Below are positions 34,583-42,117 of a DNA stretch of 64,000 nt, piece by piece (within the stretch, counting starts at the first letter, position 1; the number at the start of each line of letters is the position of its first letter). The notes beneath the pieces were generated by a model that saw only the letters and a program-made list of their open reading frames with translations, made no database searches and was not told where the DNA came from. Source of the stretch: Candidatus Cloacimonetes bacterium HGW-Cloacimonetes-2 (GTDB lineage: Bacteria > Cloacimonadota > Cloacimonadia > Cloacimonadales > Cloacimonadaceae); contig PHBP01000002.1 in the NCBI GenBank assembly GCA_002842035.1, positions 206,836-270,835 on the forward strand, given 5' to 3'. The translations under genes were made by a program, and so were the position numbers.

Positions 34583-35362
34583 ATGAAAACAATAGCTCAA
34601 ATCGCCAAAGAACTATTCGGAGATTCACACCCCTGCGCTTGCGGTGGAGGACACGAGATTTGCTTGAAGTGTGCTGTATGCAGAGCACATGAACCAGACA
34701 GAATTTATAACGAAAGAGATGGCTTGGCATCCACGATTGATGCAACCGTACTCAAAGCTCAAGCTACAGATATCGAGGTAAAAGAGCTTTGCTCCGTAGC
34801 TAATAAGTACCAGACCGCATCGGTATGCATAAACTCACATTTCATTGAGCTAGCCGGGAAATTGTTGGCCGGCAATCCGGTGACCTGTACAGTGATCAAT
34901 TTCCCGCTGGGAGCAGGCTCAAGCGAAGCAATCCTGGCAGAAGCCTGTGCTGTTATCAAAGCAGGAATATCCGAGCTTGATATGGTTCAAAATCTTCCTG
35001 CCTTACTGGATGAGGACTACAACGAAGCTCAAGAAAGCATTGCTTTGGTAGCTGAGCAATGTATTGCTCAATCCGTATTGCTAAAGGTTATCCTTGAGAC
35101 TTGTTATCTGGATCGTGAGCAGATCATCATCAGCTGTCTTATCGCAAAGAAAGCCGGTGCTCATTTTGTAAAGACATCCACGGGGTTTGGCACGGCAGGA
35201 GCTACTGCAGAAAATATTGCATTAATGCGCGAAACCGTCGGACCCAAACTTGGGGTTAAAGCATCCGGGGGAGTCCGAACGAGAGAACAAGCTCTGCTTA
35301 TGATAGATTCCGGAGCTAGCCGAATCGGTGCTTCTGCAGTAAAAGAGATACTGGAAGTATAA
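34583..35362 (+). CDS. deoC: Deoxyribose-phosphate aldolase with Cys-rich N-terminal extension
   Basis: 259 residues. The DeoC barrel starts near 48 (IDATVLKAQATDIEV) and includes CTVINFPLGAG near 100, the Schiff-base Lys near 196 in HFVKTSTGFG and the second Lys near 226 in GVKASGGVRT. Residues 1-45 are an extension with CACGGGHEICLKCAVC, i.e. five Cys and a His that could bind metal. It cleaves deoxyribose-5-phosphate to glyceraldehyde-3-phosphate and acetaldehyde. The start follows TAGGAGAAAAG. Confidence 0.93.
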   Translation: MKTIAQIAKELFGDSHPCACGGGHEICLKCAVCRAHEPDRIYNERDGLASTIDATVLKAQATDIEVKELCSVANKYQTASVCINSHFIELAGKLLAGNPVTCTVINFPLGAGSSEAILAEACAVIKAGISELDMVQNLPALLDEDYNEAQESIALVAEQCIAQSVLLKVILETCYLDREQIIISCLIAKKAGAHFVKTSTGFGTAGATAENIALMRETVGPKLGVKASGGVRTREQALLMIDSGASRIGASAVKEILEV

Positions 35363-35363
35363 A

Positions 35364-36770
35364 ATGCAAGTACAAATAGCCGGATTCAATATTGATAAAA
35401 GCCTGATCGACAAGCTTGATACAGAGCTCGCTACTCCCGAGGTAATCTCGGCAGCCTATGCCAGAATCAGTAGAAGCAGCAAAGACGTCACTGAGCTCCG
35501 CACTGAGGCTATGGAAGAGCTTGCCAAAGCCAGAGCCTCCAATGATAGGATAATCTTCGAGATGGGGCATTCGTCGATTGCCGAACACGCGGTCTTCAAT
35601 ATCGATATCATTGGTATATCCCGAGTATTAGCAGAATTGATTCAATCTGTGCGTTTAGCTTCATTTACCGAGAAATCACAACGTTATGTGACTCTTGATG
35701 AAGACTTTGTAATCCCCAAGGAGCTAGACGATCCAAAGCTGGACTGGTTTAAAAAACGTTATATCGCTTACAGCAAACAACTTTTTGCCGAGTATCAAAA
35801 GACCTACGATAAGCTCCTCGTTTATTACAAAAAGAAGTTTCCAAAGCTAAACCAGCGTGAGCTCGAAGGCAAAGCAAAGGAAGACGCAAGATATATCCTC
35901 CCGATGTCCACTAAGACGCAAATGGGGATCACTATCAATGCTCGCAGCTTGGAAAACCTGCTACGCAAGCTATACCACAGCCCCTTGCTCGAAGCAAAGG
36001 AACTTTATGATTTGCTGTTTACGGAAGTAAGTAAGATCAGTCCATCCCTTATCCGTTATACAGAGAGTACTGGCCTAAAACCAAAGCTAAGATCAATCAA
36101 TAAGTCTTTACCTATCTGGAAAGAACAACTCGATGTAGATAAACCACTCAAAGTTGTTTCATTTACCCCTGATCCGGACGAGTTGATTCTGGCAGCTTTA
36201 TTAACTGAAGAGCTATACTATGGCATAGAAGATATAAAGGAACTGATTTATGATATGTCATGGGATGAGCAGGACAAGCTTTGGCGCGACGTTTTTGAGG
36301 GCATCCAATCCTGGCACAAGATGCCCAGAGCCTTTGAACTTTGTGTGTTCTGCTTTGAGATTATAATGTCCGAATCCTGCTGGGCTCAGTTCAAGCGCCA
36401 TCGGATTGGTACAATCATCAAAGAAGATGAGGTTTACGAACCCAGCCACTTTTACCAGGAAGCAATTCGCAAGGTGAAGAGAACAGAGATATGGGAAACC
36501 CAGATAGAGAAAGTCCATTACTTCCGAGACCAATTGAGTTTTCATAATGAAGAAGCAGCCCGATATATCAGAATGAACACTGATACTGTAAAGATACTGG
36601 CTCAGTTCAATCTCCGAGAGATCTACCACTTCGTGCGCTTACGCTCAGATGATCACGCTCAAGCTGAGATCCGCAATATTTCAGACCTGATGCGCACGTA
36701 TGTCCGCGTCTTTGCCCCGTTTGCCTCCAGATACCTCTGCGGGAAGAGTGAATTCTGCATTAATGATTGA
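35364..36770 (+). CDS. Tandem ThyX-fold protein (FAD-dependent thymidylate synthase-like)
   Basis: 468 residues, about twice a standard ThyX. The first half holds MGHSSIAEHAVF and SFTEKSQRY near 106, the ThyX core, but with VRLAS where RHR-x-S is expected. The second half holds FKRHRIGTIIKED near 345 and LRSDDHAQAEIR near 431, i.e. the RHR and the late Arg/Gln block. It looks like a duplicated ThyX with complementary remnants in each half. Such long ThyX-like proteins are known, but activity is uncertain. A DHFR gene is at 54625-55107. The start is one base after the deoC stop. Confidence 0.85.
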   Translation: MQVQIAGFNIDKSLIDKLDTELATPEVISAAYARISRSSKDVTELRTEAMEELAKARASNDRIIFEMGHSSIAEHAVFNIDIIGISRVLAELIQSVRLASFTEKSQRYVTLDEDFVIPKELDDPKLDWFKKRYIAYSKQLFAEYQKTYDKLLVYYKKKFPKLNQRELEGKAKEDARYILPMSTKTQMGITINARSLENLLRKLYHSPLLEAKELYDLLFTEVSKISPSLIRYTESTGLKPKLRSINKSLPIWKEQLDVDKPLKVVSFTPDPDELILAALLTEELYYGIEDIKELIYDMSWDEQDKLWRDVFEGIQSWHKMPRAFELCVFCFEIIMSESCWAQFKRHRIGTIIKEDEVYEPSHFYQEAIRKVKRTEIWETQIEKVHYFRDQLSFHNEEAARYIRMNTDTVKILAQFNLREIYHFVRLRSDDHAQAEIRNISDLMRTYVRVFAPFASRYLCGKSEFCIND

Positions 36771-36795
36771 CAGATAAAGCATCTTTCAGATTTAT
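36767..36795 (+). promoter_or_regulatory. Promoter of tRNA-Arg
   Basis: TTGACA (36767-36772) overlapping the ThyX-like stop codon, 17-bp spacer, ATTTAT (36790-36795). The predicted start lies about 10 nt before the mature tRNA. Confidence 0.5.
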
Positions 36796-36811
36796 GCACA
36801 TTGATCCTTGC

Positions 36812-36888
36812 GTCCCTGTAGCTCAGCTGGATAGAGTGGCACCCTCCGAAGGTGAAGGTCAGGCGTTCGAATCGCCTCAGGGACGCCA
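36812..36888 (+). tRNA. tRNA-Arg (anticodon CCG)
   Basis: 77 nt with encoded CCA. Acceptor GTCCCTG pairs with CAGGGAC, discriminator G, T arm AGGCG-TTCGAAT-CGCCT. The anticodon loop CTCCGAA places CCG at 36846-36848, reading CGG. The outermost anticodon-stem pair is a G-A mismatch. Confidence 0.95.
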
Positions 36889-36899
36889 AGCCCTCCCTT

Positions 36900-38651
36900 A
36901 TGCCTACTGACGTCATTCTTACTCTGGAACACGTCTCCAAAGAGATTGGAGACTTGCTTCTCCTGGATGATTTATCCCTCGGCATCCACTCAGGAGACAA
37001 GATTGGTGTAGTAGGAGTCAATGGCTCAGGTAAAACCACCCTCCTCAAGCTACTTAGCACTCAAATTCCACCCACAAATGGCACTATCACTATCCGTAAA
37101 GGGATTAAGACTGCATATCTGATGCAAGATGCAGAGTTACAAATTCCTCTTACGCCTTTGGAGTTTGTAAGCCAGGATGATTCAGCCCCGGATGAGCATC
37201 TTTGTAAAGCAATGCTTACACTTCTGGGCATTACCGATCACGACCTTCCTATGTTCAAGCTCTCCGGAGGCCAGCGTCGCAAGGTCGATCTGGCTCGAGT
37301 TCTGGTACGCGAACCTGACCTGCTCTTTCTCGATGAGCCTACTAACCATCTTGATCTAGCGAGTATCGAATGGCTGCAAAATCTCTTAGCGAACTCCAAG
37401 ATGACAGTGATCTTCGTAACGCACGACCGCTATTTTCTGGATGCAATTTGCACTCGCATTTTGGAGATCGAACACAGCAAGGCATATCTGTATGAGGGTA
37501 ACTACAGCGAATACGTCCGTGGTAAGATCATCAGAGCTACTGATCTGCAACGTAAAGAAACCAGGCGTCAAGCTCAGCTCAAGAAAGAGCTGGATTGGCT
37601 CAATCGTGGTGCCCAGGCTCGCAGCTCCAAGCCCAAAAACCATATCGACCGGGTTAAAGAGCTACTTTCCAAATCTTACCTGATCTCAAATGCTGAGCTA
37701 AGTATATCCTTCCAGACTGATAGACTGGGCAAGACTATACTGGAGTTGCATCACCTATCGAAAAGCCTGGGTGGAAAAGAACTTTTCCACGGTCTTGAAC
37801 ACCATTTTCAACCCGGAGAACGCATAGGTATCATAGGTCCCAATGGTTGCGGTAAAACCAGCCTCTTAAAGATCATCACTGGAGAAATGGAGCCGGATCT
37901 GGGCACCGTCAAAGCCGGGATAAATACAAACTTTGCATACTACAAGCAAGAAGAGGATAGTTTTGACCCCACTCTCTGCGTCTATGACTACATTGCCCAG
38001 TATGCCGAGGTGATCAAGACTCGCGATGGGACCAAACTCACAGCAAGCGAGATGCTAAAGCGCTTTCTCTTCGATGCCAAGATGCAGCAATCCAAGCTCT
38101 CATCGCTGTCTGGGGGTGAACGAAAACGCCTCTTCTTACTGAAATCTCTGATCTTTGGCGCAAATTTTATTGTCTTGGACGAGCCTACCAATGATCTGGA
38201 TATTCGTACTCTCGAAATTCTCGAGGACTATCTGGATGCCTTCCGCGGCTGTCTATTGATCGTTTCGCATGATAGATTCTTTCTGGATCGTACTGTAGAT
38301 TACCTGTTTATCTTTGAGGAACGCGGGATACGTAAATTCCCGGGATCTTATTCGGATTACCTGCTTGTTCATAAGTATGAAGAGGAAGAGAAGGCCGAGA
38401 AGCAGGTGATAATGCGTCCAAAGCGAGTTTATAAAGGCCTTAGCTACAACGAGCAACGTGAACTGACCGCGCTCGAGAAGACCATAGATGAGCTCGAGCT
38501 TGAGATAGTGAGCCTGGAAGAGAGCCTGGTAAGCTCCGGTGCATCTCTCAGCCATACTGATTACCACAATATCAGCACCCGGCTGGAAGAATTACAAAGC
38601 AGGCACAATAGCCTCTTTGAGCGTTGGGCGGAACTCTCCGAACGAGCCTGA
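36900..38651 (+). CDS. ABC-F family ATPase (Uup-like)
   Basis: 583 residues from ATG at 36900; an upstream in-frame start would lie inside the tRNA. Two ABC domains: Walker A GVNGSGKTT near 40 with LSGGQRRKVDLARVL, and Walker A GPNGCGKTS near 315 with LSGGERKRLFLLKSL. A linker joins them and a C-terminal coiled coil follows (after about 525), the layout of Uup. No membrane part: ABC-F proteins act at the ribosome. The gene begins 11 nt after the tRNA-Arg CCA with no evident ribosome-binding site in between. Confidence 0.92.
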   Translation: MPTDVILTLEHVSKEIGDLLLLDDLSLGIHSGDKIGVVGVNGSGKTTLLKLLSTQIPPTNGTITIRKGIKTAYLMQDAELQIPLTPLEFVSQDDSAPDEHLCKAMLTLLGITDHDLPMFKLSGGQRRKVDLARVLVREPDLLFLDEPTNHLDLASIEWLQNLLANSKMTVIFVTHDRYFLDAICTRILEIEHSKAYLYEGNYSEYVRGKIIRATDLQRKETRRQAQLKKELDWLNRGAQARSSKPKNHIDRVKELLSKSYLISNAELSISFQTDRLGKTILELHHLSKSLGGKELFHGLEHHFQPGERIGIIGPNGCGKTSLLKIITGEMEPDLGTVKAGINTNFAYYKQEEDSFDPTLCVYDYIAQYAEVIKTRDGTKLTASEMLKRFLFDAKMQQSKLSSLSGGERKRLFLLKSLIFGANFIVLDEPTNDLDIRTLEILEDYLDAFRGCLLIVSHDRFFLDRTVDYLFIFEERGIRKFPGSYSDYLLVHKYEEEEKAEKQVIMRPKRVYKGLSYNEQRELTALEKTIDELELEIVSLEESLVSSGASLSHTDYHNISTRLEELQSRHNSLFERWAELSERA

Positions 38652-38750
38652 CAAGATACTACGCTATCTCCCGTTTTTTCTTCGCATTAGCATCACGATT
38701 CCACTCCTCCCCTATCGCCTCCTGATTCAGTGATATGATCTTATGTATAT

Positions 38751-38836
38751 ACAGGACAGCCGTTTCATACTTGTTCATACAGGATTCAAGCAGGGTAGAA
38801 GCAGGATACAAGCAGGATAGAAGCATCATATCAAAG
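38751..38836 (+). repeat. Dispersed 11-bp-unit intergenic repeat, copy C (five units)
   Basis: Inside the 439-bp gene-free stretch 38652-39090 between convergent genes. CAGGACA (38752-38758) is followed by five 11-bp units at 38774-38828 (TTCATACAGGA, TTCAAGCAGGG, TAGAAGCAGGA, TACAAGCAGGA, TAGAAGCATCA) and TATC, then AAAGAGAGCAC. One unit more than the other copies. Nothing was recognised in 38652-38750. Confidence 0.85.
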
Positions 38837-38849
38837 AGAGCACATTAAG

Positions 38850-38948
38850 CTCTCTCGAAGCACCCACCTGTGCAACAGCTGTTTAGAAGCTGTGAATCTG
38901 CTGTCTCGGGGATGCACACGGGCTGCACAGGTGGGTGCTTCGAGAGAG
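38850..38948. repeat. 25-bp perfect inverted repeat with structured loop
   Basis: The arms 38850-38874 and 38924-38948 are perfect reverse complements (outer CTCTCTCGAAGCACC, inner ending CTGTGCA). The 49-nt loop contains a second small hairpin, ACAGCT (38875-38880) with AGCTGT (38888-38893). It directly follows copy C of the 11-bp repeat. Confidence 0.9.
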
Positions 38949-39042
38949 AAAAAGAGATCCTCAGAGTATCTGCACGCAAGACTTAGTGATAGAATTGATT
39001 CCTTGGCACAAGATCAGCCTATTAGGCTGCTGATCAATTGAA

Positions 39043-39070
39043 AAAAGCCACCCCTGATGAGGTGGCTTTT
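39043..39070. terminator. Terminator of secDF, probably bidirectional
   Basis: AAAAGCCACC (39043-39052) and GGTGGCTTTT (39061-39070) with an 8-nt loop. On the minus strand it is followed by further T residues 20 bp after the secF stop. Confidence 0.9.
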
Positions 39071-39090
39071 ATGTTTCCGTTGTAGCGGAA

Positions 39091-40071
39091 TTACTTTTTC
39101 TTTTTGGTCAGATGTTGAATGGCATCTTTCTCTTTGTGAGTAAGATGGAAGGTCTCCACCACGAGGTTGCTGGCAACGAAGATCGAGGAATAGGTTCCAA
39201 AGATCAAGCCGAGGCACATTGCAAACGCAAAGTCGTGGATTACAGTACCACCAAACAGGTACAAAGCAAACGCTGTGAAGAAGGTTGTAAGGGCAGTGAT
39301 TACAGTTCTGCTAAGAGTTCTGTTGATTGCCTTGTTAAATACTTCGTGATAGTCAGCTTTGCGATCCAGCTTCATATCTTCACGGATTCTATCAAAGACC
39401 ACGATTGTATCATTGATCGAATAACCGACGATTGTAAGCAATGCCGCGATGATCTGGATGGAGATTTCCTTGCCTGTAAGGGCAAAGATTCCCAGAATAA
39501 TCATCACATCGTGGAAGAGAGCTACTATAGCCATCAAACCAAAGATGAATTCGAAGCGGAACCAGATGTAGATGATCATCAGAAGCAGAGAAATCAAGAC
39601 CGCAAGTATAGCTTGCGTACGGAGTTCTCCACCGACCTTGGGACCGACAACGTTAGTCTCAAGGATCACGTCTTGGCTGATGTCTCTACCCTTGAGCTGC
39701 TCGGGGAATGACTCTTGGATCAGGGCGATCAGGGCTTTACTGGTTTCTGAGGAAGTATCTTCAGTTTTGTCTATGCTTCTGATCTTAATCAGGAAAGTAG
39801 CATCAGCTTCATCACCGACGTATTGGATCTGAGCTTCGGGGAATTTGCTTTTTAGTACTGAGCGAAGCTTATCTACAGTAACATCGGGGACATTCTGATC
39901 GAGGGCTTTCAGATTGACTTGAGTAGCAACACCGCTGGAGAAATCGATACTCCAGTTTAAGCCACGAACTGCGATTCCAACGATACCTGCGATAATCAGG
40001 ATGAGCGAAAATGCATAAGCAATGTAACGACTCTTAACGAACTGGATATTGGTTTGTTTTATCAGTTTCAT
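39091..40071 (-). CDS. secF: Protein translocase subunit SecF
   Basis: 326 residues. SecF layout: first membrane helix near 18-36, RGLNWSIDFSSGVATQV with the family FxxG-like entrance, a periplasmic P4-like region, then five helices with the conserved NDTIVVFDRIRED near 225. A Lys-rich tail ends KKKK. With SecD it uses proton or sodium motive force to assist late steps of Sec export. The gene starts 10 bp after the secD stop, behind GGAGCGAAAG. Confidence 0.95.
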   Translation of the reverse strand: MKLIKQTNIQFVKSRYIAYAFSLILIIAGIVGIAVRGLNWSIDFSSGVATQVNLKALDQNVPDVTVDKLRSVLKSKFPEAQIQYVGDEADATFLIKIRSIDKTEDTSSETSKALIALIQESFPEQLKGRDISQDVILETNVVGPKVGGELRTQAILAVLISLLLMIIYIWFRFEFIFGLMAIVALFHDVMIILGIFALTGKEISIQIIAALLTIVGYSINDTIVVFDRIREDMKLDRKADYHEVFNKAINRTLSRTVITALTTFFTAFALYLFGGTVIHDFAFAMCLGLIFGTYSSIFVASNLVVETFHLTHKEKDAIQHLTKKKK

Positions 40072-40081
40072 CTTTCGCTCC

Positions 40082-41674
40082 TTATATACTCAGGCTCTTT
40101 TTAGTGCCGTTTACAACGAAGGTCTCAAGGATTGAGCGTACAAAGACGATTGCTGTGAACATCGAACCAACGATACCGATGGCGAGAGTCACGGCAAAAC
40201 CGCGGATCGGGCCTGTGCCAAAATTATAAAGCACAGCTGCTGCGATCAGGGTCGTAAGCTGGGAATCCCAGATGGTGATAGTAGCACGTTTGTAGCCTGC
40301 GTCAACTGCGCTGCGCGGAGTCTTGCCTTGTGCCATCTCTTCTTTGATGCGTTCGTAAATCAAAACGTTCGCATCAACTGCCATACCTATGGTCAGGATA
40401 ATACCTGCTATACCGGGCATTGTAAGTGATGCGCCAAAAGCGGTCAGCATAGCGAGGATGAAACCTACGTTGAAGACAAGCGCGATATCTGCAATCAAGC
40501 CTGAGAGCTTGTAATAGATAAGCATAAAGAGGGCAACCGCAATGATACCGATCAAGCCTGCCAACTTACCGGACTCGATGCTATCTTTACCAAGTGTAGC
40601 TCCGACGTCAGTACGGTTAATTGGCTCAATAGGTGCCAGAAGGTTACCGGTATTAAGCACGATGGCAAGATCATTGGCTTCCTGAATGGTGAAACTGCCT
40701 GTAATCTGAGCGCTTCCGCCGGCGATGCGTTCTTGGATATTGGGCGCACTATAGACTACTCCATCCAGCACTATCGCCAATCTGCGACCAACGTTGTCGC
40801 CGGTTACAGTCTCAAACTTACGAGCGCCTTCACGCTTCATTTCGATAGAAATATAAGGCTTATTCGCTGTACGAATATCTGTGGAGGTTGATGAACCAAT
40901 CTCAACGCGAGCTTTAGCAAGATCAGAGCCGTTCATTTTGGCTTCTGAGCTCAGTACATAGAGATCCCGGTCTTCAAGCTTGGATTCCAGATTGGATTTG
41001 CCAAGAGCAAGAGTGTATCCCATAGGCATCAGCTTTACAAAATTGGTATCAGCAACAAGGGTTTGAATGATATCAACAACGTCGTATTGGACTTTGAGAT
41101 CGACTTCACCCTTGCGGACAAGGCTGCTAAAGACACCTGTGCCGGTATCTAGGGTATCAGCTTTGGTGCTGTCAGCGCCGGCTATGAGTTGCTTGTCCTT
41201 TCTGGCGATCTCCTGCAGAGCAGGGAATTGCTGTAGATTAGCTGCGACATTGGCATCCAGAATCTGAATAACCTGATTTGCAGCATCAGGAGGGGCAACC
41301 AGCTTGAATTCAAGCATAGCAGTTTGACGGATCAATTGCTCGGCTGCTTCGGGATCGCGCACACCGGGTAATTGCACCATTATTCGGTTTGTCCCCACCT
41401 TTTGAATGATGGGCTCAGCAACACCGTATTGGTCGATACGCTCGCTGATAATTTTGATGTTTTGATCGACTGCTTTGGCTGCGTCAGCCTCGGACAGCCC
41501 CTTAGTATCAACTGCCAGAAGGATCTGAGTACCACCCTTCAAATCCAGGCCGAGTCTCAATTTTTGAGAAGCCCAGAATTCGGGTAGGTTCGGAATTGCC
41601 AAAGGAGCCAAGAAATATGCTGTGAGGCATATGAAAATGACTATTGACAGGCCGCGCCAGGAAAATTTCTTCAT
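40082..41674 (-). CDS. secD: Protein translocase subunit SecD
   Basis: 530 residues. N-terminal membrane helix, then KLRLGLDLKGGTQILL near 35 (the D-L-x-G-G motif), ISERIDQYGVAEP and VQLPGVRDPEAAEQLI. The six-helix domain includes LTIGMAVDANVLIYERIKEE near 425. Length and domains are normal. It is co-transcribed with secF. The leader holds AAAGGGAGC before the ATG. Confidence 0.95.
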   Translation of the reverse strand: MKKFSWRGLSIVIFICLTAYFLAPLAIPNLPEFWASQKLRLGLDLKGGTQILLAVDTKGLSEADAAKAVDQNIKIISERIDQYGVAEPIIQKVGTNRIMVQLPGVRDPEAAEQLIRQTAMLEFKLVAPPDAANQVIQILDANVAANLQQFPALQEIARKDKQLIAGADSTKADTLDTGTGVFSSLVRKGEVDLKVQYDVVDIIQTLVADTNFVKLMPMGYTLALGKSNLESKLEDRDLYVLSSEAKMNGSDLAKARVEIGSSTSTDIRTANKPYISIEMKREGARKFETVTGDNVGRRLAIVLDGVVYSAPNIQERIAGGSAQITGSFTIQEANDLAIVLNTGNLLAPIEPINRTDVGATLGKDSIESGKLAGLIGIIAVALFMLIYYKLSGLIADIALVFNVGFILAMLTAFGASLTMPGIAGIILTIGMAVDANVLIYERIKEEMAQGKTPRSAVDAGYKRATITIWDSQLTTLIAAAVLYNFGTGPIRGFAVTLAIGIVGSMFTAIVFVRSILETFVVNGTKKSLSI

Positions 41675-41793
41675 TGGCTTATGCTCCCTTTCTCTAATAT
41701 TATGTTATACAAATTACTTTAGTTATTCCAAAACTTTCAATAGGGCTCTTTAGTCAAGTCTTTTATTGATGCAGACTGAGAGCGTTATGAGAA

Positions 41794-42117
41794 TCAGTGC
41801 TTTGTTTCTGCAGGATTGTCCATCTTGAATCCGACGCCTTTGTCTGTTGTCTGACCTTGGATTCTGATTTCACCAAATACATTCTCAAAATTCTCTATGT
41901 TCTTTTCCAGAGCTTGCAAAAGCTGTTTGGCGTGTTGTGGCGTGCAGACCACTCTGGAGTATATCTTGGCATCCGGAACACCGGGCAGTATTCTGCCAAA
42001 ATCCAGTACGAATTCTGATGGGTTGTGGTTGATCACGAAGAGATTGGCATATACGCCCTCTCCCACCTTTTCATCGATCTTGAGGTTGATCTGTTGGGGT
42101 TGATTGGGTTGATTCAT
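41794..42117 (-). CDS. DUF3467 protein
   Basis: 107 residues, complete. A Pro/Gln-rich start, then YANLFVINHNPSEFVLDFGRILPG and ARV-type block YSRVVCTPQHAKQLLQALEKNI, the pattern of DUF3467. It is small, soluble and of unknown function. Its start overlaps the stop of the helicase gene by 4 bp, and the ftsY-helicase-DUF3467 chain is coupled. About 120 bp separate it from secD. Confidence 0.85.
   Translation of the reverse strand: MNQPNQPQQINLKIDEKVGEGVYANLFVINHNPSEFVLDFGRILPGVPDAKIYSRVVCTPQHAKQLLQALEKNIENFENVFGEIRIQGQTTDKGVGFKMDNPAETKH

Noticed and set aside
36852..36899. Upstream start for the ABC-F gene
   Set aside because: It would lie within the tRNA-Arg sequence; the ATG at 36900 begins the conserved ABC domain.
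38774..38832. Possible CRISPR array
   Set aside because: The units are 11 bp and directly abutting, with no spacers, and no cas genes are nearby.
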